Shown here piece by piece: positions 24,311-30,199 of a stretch of 33,065 bases of DNA. Each line of letters begins with the position of its first letter. Positions within the stretch are counted from its first letter, which is position 1. A program made the translations under genes and the position numbers. Source of the DNA: Lentimicrobiaceae bacterium (GTDB lineage: Bacteria > Bacteroidota > Bacteroidia > Bacteroidales > F082); the NCBI GenBank assembly GCA_015061365.1, contig SUWS01000031.1, positions 1 to 33,065 of the forward strand, read 5' to 3'. The notes beneath the pieces are model-generated. The model did no database searches and had not been told where the DNA came from. It was given only the letters and a program-made list of their open reading frames with translations.

Positions 24311-25732
24311 ATGTTTGCAAAAGAAATCTTCGCGAGCCGTCGCGCCGCTTTATTGAAATCAGGGCTTAAAGGTATAGCCTTCTTCCCTGCTAATGACGAG
24401 GCTTCCCTCAATTATCCAGATAACACCTACCGCTATCGCCAAGATAGTAACTTCGCTTATTTCTTCGGTCTCGATACTCCCGACTTGGTCGGCGTCATCG
24501 ATTTCGAATCTGGCGAGGAGATATTGTTCGGTAGAGAAATAACTATCGACGATATTATTTGGTGCGGCAACCTTCCATCTCTCACTGAGCAAGGCGAGAT
24601 GATAGCCGTAAAACAAACCCGCGACATCAACGGCTTCGGCGAATATCTCCGCGACGCTGTCAATAAAGGAAGACAAATCCATATCCTTCCTCCTTATCGC
24701 GGCGACATGAAAATAAAACTCGCTAAATGGTTTAACACCGATATCGACAGCCTTTCTAAATATGTAAGTCAGGAGCTTATCACAGAAGTTGTTAAACTTC
24801 GTGAGATTAAATCTGATGTCGAGATTGAAGATATGGAAAAGGCTGCCAACACAGCATATTTCATGCATACCACAGCGATGAAGATGTGTAAGCCTGGCGT
24901 GATAGAACAGGAAATAGCTGGCGCAGTGGAAGGCATCGCTATCTCTAACGGCTACGGCGTTTCATTCCCTGTGATATTGAGCGTCGATGGTCAGACCTTG
25001 CATAACCACAATCATAACAACGTGCTTCAAGAAGGAAGAATGGTGGTATGCGACGCTGGCGCTGAGACAAAGAATTATTACGCTTCCGACTTCACTCGTA
25101 CCATTCCTGTAGGCGGTAGATTCAACTCACGTCAGAGCGATATTTACAACATCGTGTTGAAAGCCAATATGGAAGTCATCAACAACACTCGTCCTTTCAA
25201 CAGATATTTCGACATGCACGTCTTGGCTTGTCGCACTATCATCGAAGGCTTGAATGCTGTCGGCTTGATGAAAGGTAATGTTGATGATGCTCTCGCTGCT
25301 GGCGCACATTATCTATTTATGCCTCACGGCTTAGGTCACGCTCTCGGCATGGACGTTCATGATATGGAAGGTCTCGGTGAGAATAACGTAGGTTACGACG
25401 CAGAGACTCCACGTGCAACAAAAGAAGGCTTCAGAGGTTTACGCTGCGGTAAGGTTCTAAAACCTGGAATGGTCGTTACCGATGAGCCGGGAATCTATTT
25501 CATTCCTACTTTGATTGACATCTGGAAAGCAGAAGGTAAACATAAAGAATTCATCAACTACGATAAAGTTGAGACATATAAAGACTTCGGTGGAATCAGA
25601 ATTGAAGATGACTTGTTGATTACCAACGACGGCGTAAGAGTTCTCGGACGTCCGATACCAAAGACAGTTGCAGAAGTTGAAGCCTGCTGCGCTGAAGGTA
25701 GAGAATGGATGAGAATACCGGGAGTTATATAA
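24311..25732 (+). CDS. Aminopeptidase P family protein (M24B), longer paralogue
   Basis: This 473-residue protein has the AMP_N domain (TYRYRQDSNFAYFFGLDTPD) and a complete M24 metal site: D248 in VVCDAGAE, the second Asp at 259 in YASDFTRTIPVGG, the histidine motif HGLGHALGMDVHD, a Glu in TDEPGIYF and a Glu in GGIRIEDDLL. An insertion before the last Glu (IPTLIDIWKAEGKHKEF) distinguishes it from the paralogue at 20181-21473, so the two probably differ in substrate range. It would release N-terminal residues before proline in the cytosol. The stop codon is followed after one base by a TTAACAG heptad array. Confidence 0.93.
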   Translation: MFAKEIFASRRAALLKSGLKGIAFFPANDEASLNYPDNTYRYRQDSNFAYFFGLDTPDLVGVIDFESGEEILFGREITIDDIIWCGNLPSLTEQGEMIAVKQTRDINGFGEYLRDAVNKGRQIHILPPYRGDMKIKLAKWFNTDIDSLSKYVSQELITEVVKLREIKSDVEIEDMEKAANTAYFMHTTAMKMCKPGVIEQEIAGAVEGIAISNGYGVSFPVILSVDGQTLHNHNHNNVLQEGRMVVCDAGAETKNYYASDFTRTIPVGGRFNSRQSDIYNIVLKANMEVINNTRPFNRYFDMHVLACRTIIEGLNAVGLMKGNVDDALAAGAHYLFMPHGLGHALGMDVHDMEGLGENNVGYDAETPRATKEGFRGLRCGKVLKPGMVVTDEPGIYFIPTLIDIWKAEGKHKEFINYDKVETYKDFGGIRIEDDLLITNDGVRVLGRPIPKTVAEVEACCAEGREWMRIPGVI

Positions 25733-25733
25733 A

Positions 25734-25775
25734 TTAACAGTTAACAATTGACAGTTAACAATTGACAATTAATAT
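25734..25775 (+). repeat. TTAACAG/TTGACAA heptad array
   Basis: Six 7-base units immediately after the aminopeptidase stop codon, followed at once by a REP-like hairpin. Confidence 0.9.
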
Positions 25776-25776
25776 A

Positions 25777-25802
25777 TGTAGGGACGTGGATTGCTGCGTC
25801 CC
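25777..25802 (+). repeat. REP-like hairpin
   Basis: GGACGTGG (25782-25789), loop ATTG, CTGCGTCC (25794-25801), with two G-T pairs. It may serve as a transcript end or mRNA-stabilising hairpin for the aminopeptidase gene. Confidence 0.75.
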
Positions 25803-25838
25803 TTATATTCACATCTCGTTTCTTTTAATTCAAAATTT

Positions 25839-26252
25839 ATGAAGACGCTATTTAAGATATTTTCGTTTATGGGGATTTCTATAAATTCATAAATCTTGAA
25901 AAAGTTTTTATCTGTTGTAGCATAATTATTCAAACGTGGAATTTATAGAAGTTCCCTTATAATTTTATTTGTGATGGCTTCGTGTTCGTCGCCTGATTTC
26001 TCTTTAGAAGGTCGTTGGGTTGTTGATGAGTTGAATTTCGATTTCGATGAGAGACGCAATACGCCGGAGATAATTTCTCAGATAAGGCAGAAGGAGAGTA
26101 AAGACGAGCTGATATTCAGAAATGATAGTATCGTTTATATCAAAATGCTTACTTACGAAGGCGACTATCGTTATGCTATAAATGAAAAATCGGAGATAAC
26201 ATTCGAGGACGCTACTTCCGATAATAATAAATTAGGTGTCTTAAAAAAATAA
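25839..26252 (+). pseudogene. Small lipoprotein gene split by a MITE-like element
   Basis: The ATG at 25839 starts MKTLFKIFSF, the positively charged and hydrophobic start of a signal peptide. The frame then enters the element at 25871 and soon meets a stop. After the element the same gene resumes at 25957 with ILFVMASCSSPDFSLEGRWVVDEL. Joining the two sides at a single TTAT gives MKTLFKIFSFIILFVMASC, a normal lipoprotein signal with the lipid-carrying Cys at residue 19, in frame with the 90-residue body. As it stands, translation could only begin at GTG 25971 or ATG 25974, giving a protein without a signal. Two TAA codons end it at 26250-26255; the same frame beyond them reads AKHRHWKDEIFFIKSE, possibly a former C-terminus. 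The body belongs to no family I recognise. Confidence 0.8.
25871..25956. mobile_element. MITE-like element, intact short copy (c), with TTAT target duplication
   Basis: The element is 86 bases long. The left end GGGGATTTCTATAAATT (25871-25887) and the right end AATTTATAGAAGTTCCC (25940-25956) are 17-base inverted repeats with two mismatches. It is flanked by TTAT on both sides (25867-25870 and 25957-25960). It has no coding capacity and would depend on a transposase elsewhere in the genome. Confidence 0.85.
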
Positions 26253-26305
26253 TAAAATCTATTCGGAGCAAAACACCGTCATTGGAAAGATGAGATTTTT
26301 TTTAT

Positions 26306-26394
26306 AAAATCTGAAAAATTGAAAAATTGAAAACCTGAAAATTTTTCTCAGATTCTCAAATTCTCAGGTTCTCAATTTCTCAGATTCTCAGTTT
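26306..26394. terminator. Inverted octad arrays between convergent genes, probable two-way terminator
   Basis: A forward run of AATCTGAA, AAATTGAA, AACCTGAA units (26306-26340) is followed by inverted units TTCTCAGA, TTCTCAAA, TTCTCAGG (26346-26390). The two halves can pair into a long imperfect hairpin with A- and T-rich ends. It lies exactly between the disrupted lipoprotein gene and the MBL gene, which converge here. Confidence 0.6.
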
Positions 26395-26395
26395 T

Positions 26396-27043
26396 TTACT
26401 CTGTGATTTCATAATTATTTCTTTTCTCATCGCCGATTGTCGTTTCGGGTCCATGTCCGCAGTAGCATACTGTCTCGTTAGGAAGTTGATACAGTCTCTT
26501 TCTGATACTATCGACGAGTTCTTCATAAGAACCGCCTGGCAAATCCGTGCGTCCTACGCCACGACAGAACAACGTGTCGCCGGTAATGACAAAAGCCTGT
26601 CTCTCGCAATAGAAACAGCAGCTTCCTTTGGCGTGACCTGGCGTGAATAAAACCTCCAACACGTCATCACCTATTTTTATTAATTTACCGTCGTATAAGT
26701 CGATGTTCGGATATAAGGTCTCTTCTTCGTTATAATTCATTCCGAAGGCGGCAGCGTATGCGTAAGCCGTCTTGTAATATTCCTTTCCGTCGGGATGAGC
26801 AGCTAACGGAATATTGTATTTCTTCGCCGTTGAATAATTGCCGAGGATATGGTCAATGTGAGCATGAGTGTTAAGAATCATCAGAGGTTTCAGATTATTA
26901 TCGTCGATAAAATCGAATAATCTTGTATCTTCTCTCATATTACAATTTCCCGGGTCGACGATGACGCATTCCCCCGATTCATTATATATTATCAATGTGT
27001 TTACACTTATAGAGTTAAAAACAAAACATTTTATATCTAACAT
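26396..27043 (-). CDS. MBL-fold metallo-hydrolase (glyoxalase II-like)
   Basis: The 215-residue protein has the zinc-binding motif THAHIDH at residues 59-65 (H60, H62, D64, H65), then FTPGHAKGSCCFY, ITGDTLF with the bridging Asp, and CGHGPET with the last His. This is the glyoxalase II/YcbL-like branch of metallo-beta-lactamase fold hydrolases, usually acting on thioesters; the exact substrate cannot be told. The frame is open for 53 more codons upstream, but that stretch is lysine/phenylalanine-rich and AT-rich without similarity, so the ATG whose complement is at 27041-27043 is used (MLDIKCFVFNSISVNT, the usual start). A near-consensus -7 box (CATATTTG on the - strand, 27096-27103) supports this. 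Confidence 0.9.
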   Translation of the reverse strand: MLDIKCFVFNSISVNTLIIYNESGECVIVDPGNCNMREDTRLFDFIDDNNLKPLMILNTHAHIDHILGNYSTAKKYNIPLAAHPDGKEYYKTAYAYAAAFGMNYNEEETLYPNIDLYDGKLIKIGDDVLEVLFTPGHAKGSCCFYCERQAFVITGDTLFCRGVGRTDLPGGSYEELVDSIRKRLYQLPNETVCYCGHGPETTIGDEKRNNYEITE

Positions 27044-27267
27044 AAGTATACTTTTTTTAATTTTTGATGCATAAATATAAGAACAAAATGGAAACCAAAT
27101 ATGGCTTTTTTTAAAATTAATTTTCAACAATATGTTGAAAAAAAATATCAAAATTTTTAAGATTTTTTGTTGTTCAAATCCATCTCTTTTATAATTTAGC
27201 AAGTGGAAATTTTGGTAGAAAAATTATTCTTTTTATTTCGTAATCCATTTAAAATCAATAACAGACT

Positions 27268-29985
27268 ATGAGCAAGAAAAAAACTCAAACGCAAGATTTA
27301 TTCTCAATGGTAGATTTTGAGAATGACAAAGTATCTGAAAAGGAATCAGACGAAAAAAATGTGGATTACGCAGATAAAAGCGAAGTTATTGAAGAACAAA
27401 TCACTAACGACAATACAAACACTATAGGAAACAACGATAAGACAATGGAGCAAAAAGAGTACAAAAAATATTCTGTTGCGGAGGTAAAAGAAGCAACGAT
27501 AAAATATTTCGATGGCGACCAGTTGGCTGCCGACGTTTGGATGAATAAATATGCCTTGAAAGACAGCGATGGCAACATCTTCGAGTTGACCCCAGACGAT
27601 ATGCATCACCGTATCGCTTCGGAAATCGCACGTATTGAGAACAGGTATCCAAACCCAATGTCGGAAGAGGAAATATTCGAAGTTCTTAAAGACTTCAGAT
27701 ATATCGTACCTCAAGGTAGCCCTATGGCAGGTATCGGCAACAACTTCCAGATCTCTTCATTGTCGAATTGTTTCGTGATAGGAACTAATGGAAAATCGGA
27801 TTCGTACGGTGCCATCATGAAGATCGACCAGGAACAGGTTCAGCTCATGAAACGTCGTGGCGGAGTGGGACACGACTTATCTCATATACGTCCTGCCGGA
27901 AGTCCTGTCAAGAACTGCGCTCTCACCTCAACAGGTGTCGTGCCTTTTATGGAACGTTATTCCAACTCTACTAAAGAAGTCGCGCAAGATGGTCGTCGCG
28001 GAGCCTTGATGATGAGTATCAGTATCAATCACCCGGACTCGGAAGACTTTATCGACTCTAAGATGGAACAAGGTCGCATCACCAACGCCAACGTCTCCGT
28101 ACGTATCAGCGACGAGTTCATGAAAGCCGTCAAGGAAAACAAACCTTTCGTACAGAAATATCCTATAGATTCCGACAATCCTCAGTTCACAAAAGAGATA
28201 GATGCCAAGAAATTATGGGACAAGATCATCCATAACGCATGGCAATCTGCCGAACCTGGAGTACTCTTCTGGGACACCATCACCCGCGAGTCTATCCCGG
28301 ATTGTTACGCCGACTTAGGATTCAAGACATTGAGCACTAACCCCTGCGGCGAGATTCCTTTGTGTGCTTACGACAGCTGCCGTCTCCTCGCGATAAACCT
28401 TTATAGCTATGTCGAGAATCCATTTACCGACAAGGCTCGTTTTAACGCTGAGCTCTTTGCAAAACACGTGGCAATAGCTCAAAGAATGATGGACGACATC
28501 ATCGATCTTGAAATAGAAAAAATAGACGCTATATTAGAAAAGGTATATTCAGACCCTGAAAGTGACGAGGTGAAGAAATGTGAGATAGACCTCTGGTTGA
28601 ATATCCGTAAGAAAGCTCTCCAAGGTCGCCGTACCGGTATCGGCATCACCGCTGAAGGTGATATGCTCGCTGCTCTCGGCAAACGTTATGCTTCAGATGA
28701 AGCCATCGACTTCTCTACATCAGTGCAGAAACTCCTCGCTTTCGAGGCTTATAAATCTTCAGTGAATCTCGCTAAGGAACGTGGCGCATTCGAAGTGTTC
28801 GACGCCAAACGCGAAGAAAACAATCCTTTCATCAAACGTCTTCGCGAGATGGATGAGAACTTCTATCAAGACATGGTGAAATACGGACGTCGAAACATCG
28901 CCATGCTCACTATAGCTCCAACAGGAACCGTAAGTATCTGCACACAAACCACATCAGGTATCGAGCCGGTGTTTATGGTCTCTTACAAACGTCGCCGTAA
29001 GGTTAATCCTAACGACAAAAACGCAAAGGTATCTTTCACCGACAACGACGGCAACTCATTCGAAGAATATAACGTCTTCCATCCTAAGTTCATGACGTGG
29101 TTAGAAGTGAACGGTTATAATGTTGAAGAAGTCAAGAATTATGACGACACCAAACTTCAAGAGATTATCAACAAGTCTCCTTACTATAAAGCTACCGCCA
29201 ACGACATCGACTGGGTCAGCAAGGTGAAGATGCAAGGCGAGATGCAAAAATGGGTCGACCATTCAATCAGTGTCACCGTCAATATTCCTGCTGAGACAAC
29301 GGAAGAATTAGTAAGCCAGATATATCTGACAGCATGGGAGTGCGGATGTAAAGGCATGACGATATATCGTGACGGATCCCGTACCGGTGTCCTCGTTTCA
29401 AACAAGAAAGAAGAAAAGAAAAATAACGACAACGATTTCGTTGAGACTCATTCGCCAGTTCGTCCTAAGACTCTCGAATGTGACGTTGTACGTTTCCAAA
29501 ATAATTATGAAAAATGGATCGCTTTCGTAGGTAAGATAAATGGCCGACCATACGAGATCTTCCTCGGTAAACAAGACGATTTCTATTTGCCTCCTTTCGT
29601 TGAGACAGCATGGATTACCAAAAATAAAGACGAAGAAGGTAAGTCGAGATATGACTTGCAATTTAAAGATAAACAAGGTTATAAAATTACTATCGAAGGT
29701 TTGTCACGTTCGTTTAGCCCAGAGTTCTGGAACTACGCTAAGTTGATTTCCGGTATCTTACGTCATGGCATGCCTATTTCCAACGTGGTGACTTTGATTC
29801 AGAACCTTAGTGTTGATGAAGATAACATCAACGCATGGAAGAACGGTATCGCCCGTGCCTTGAAACGTTATATCCCTGACGGAACTAAAGTCGACAAGGA
29901 AGTATGTCCTACATGTGGCGAGGCTTTGGTTTATGAAGACGGATGCAAACACTGCAAAAACTGCGGATATTCAAAATGCGGATGA
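27268..29985 (+). CDS. nrdJ: Adenosylcobalamin-dependent ribonucleotide reductase (class II)
   Basis: This 905-residue enzyme reduces ribonucleotides to deoxyribonucleotides using coenzyme B12 to make a thiyl radical. The active-site set is present: C168 in SNCFVIG and C371 in YDSCRLL as the redox pair, N358-C360-E362 in NPCGEIPL for radical chemistry, and APTGTVSICTQTTSGIEP in the phosphate region. The C-terminus has a zinc-ribbon-like tail (CPTCGE, CKHCKNCGYSKCG) that would pass electrons from thioredoxin. The first ~65 residues are charged and low in complexity (E/N/D-rich), outside the family core. No other ribonucleotide reductase is in the window. A weak promoter candidate is TTTG at 27211-27214 with TA 19 bases later (TATTTCGT). 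Confidence 0.95.
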   Translation: MSKKKTQTQDLFSMVDFENDKVSEKESDEKNVDYADKSEVIEEQITNDNTNTIGNNDKTMEQKEYKKYSVAEVKEATIKYFDGDQLAADVWMNKYALKDSDGNIFELTPDDMHHRIASEIARIENRYPNPMSEEEIFEVLKDFRYIVPQGSPMAGIGNNFQISSLSNCFVIGTNGKSDSYGAIMKIDQEQVQLMKRRGGVGHDLSHIRPAGSPVKNCALTSTGVVPFMERYSNSTKEVAQDGRRGALMMSISINHPDSEDFIDSKMEQGRITNANVSVRISDEFMKAVKENKPFVQKYPIDSDNPQFTKEIDAKKLWDKIIHNAWQSAEPGVLFWDTITRESIPDCYADLGFKTLSTNPCGEIPLCAYDSCRLLAINLYSYVENPFTDKARFNAELFAKHVAIAQRMMDDIIDLEIEKIDAILEKVYSDPESDEVKKCEIDLWLNIRKKALQGRRTGIGITAEGDMLAALGKRYASDEAIDFSTSVQKLLAFEAYKSSVNLAKERGAFEVFDAKREENNPFIKRLREMDENFYQDMVKYGRRNIAMLTIAPTGTVSICTQTTSGIEPVFMVSYKRRRKVNPNDKNAKVSFTDNDGNSFEEYNVFHPKFMTWLEVNGYNVEEVKNYDDTKLQEIINKSPYYKATANDIDWVSKVKMQGEMQKWVDHSISVTVNIPAETTEELVSQIYLTAWECGCKGMTIYRDGSRTGVLVSNKKEEKKNNDNDFVETHSPVRPKTLECDVVRFQNNYEKWIAFVGKINGRPYEIFLGKQDDFYLPPFVETAWITKNKDEEGKSRYDLQFKDKQGYKITIEGLSRSFSPEFWNYAKLISGILRHGMPISNVVTLIQNLSVDEDNINAWKNGIARALKRYIPDGTKVDKEVCPTCGEALVYEDGCKHCKNCGYSKCG

Positions 29986-29990
29986 TTTTA

Positions 29991-30180
29991 AATCTGAAAA
30001 ACTGAGAAAAACTTTGAGCTTTGAACTTTGAACTTTGAGCTTTGAGCTTTGAACCTTGAACTTTGAGCTTTGAGCTTTGAACCTTGAACCTTAGTTCAAC
30101 AGCTTTAGTTCAAAAGCCTTAGTTCAACGTTCAACGTTCAAAAAAAAAAATCCGTTGCCTGTTGACCGTTGTCCGTTGAC
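29991..30180 (+). repeat. Large heptad array between nrdJ and the TPR gene
   Basis: Twelve consecutive 7-base units at 30010-30093 (AACTTTG, AGCTTTG, AACCTTG variants), then about seven units of the inverse type (AGTTCAA, CGTTCAA) to about 30140, an A11 tract, and CCGTTGA-type units at 30151-30180. A trace of the octad AATCTGAA stands at the beginning. The forward and inverse parts could pair into a hairpin after nrdJ. Confidence 0.9.
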
Positions 30181-30186
30181 TTTTAT

Positions 30187-30194
30187 TATCTTTG
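30187..30194 (+). promoter_or_regulatory. Promoter -7 box directly before the TPR gene
   Basis: TATCTTTG, a full TAnnTTTG match, ends six bases before the ATG at 30200, so the transcript may have almost no leader. Confidence 0.5.
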
Positions 30195-30199
30195 CAATC

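Noticed and set aside
27044-27202. 53-residue N-terminal extension of the MBL hydrolase
   Set aside because: The stretch is AT-rich and unlike the family, and would cover the likely promoter; MLDIKCFVFN is the usual start.
27346-27714. Reverse-strand ORFs over nrdJ, aminopeptidase, kinase and Mod genes
   Set aside because: They mirror strongly conserved coding regions on the + strand and have no family features of their own.
30155-30199. Earlier start for the TPR regulator
   Set aside because: The upstream codons are heptad DNA and contain the promoter box TATCTTTG; the signal-like peptide begins at the ATG at 30200.
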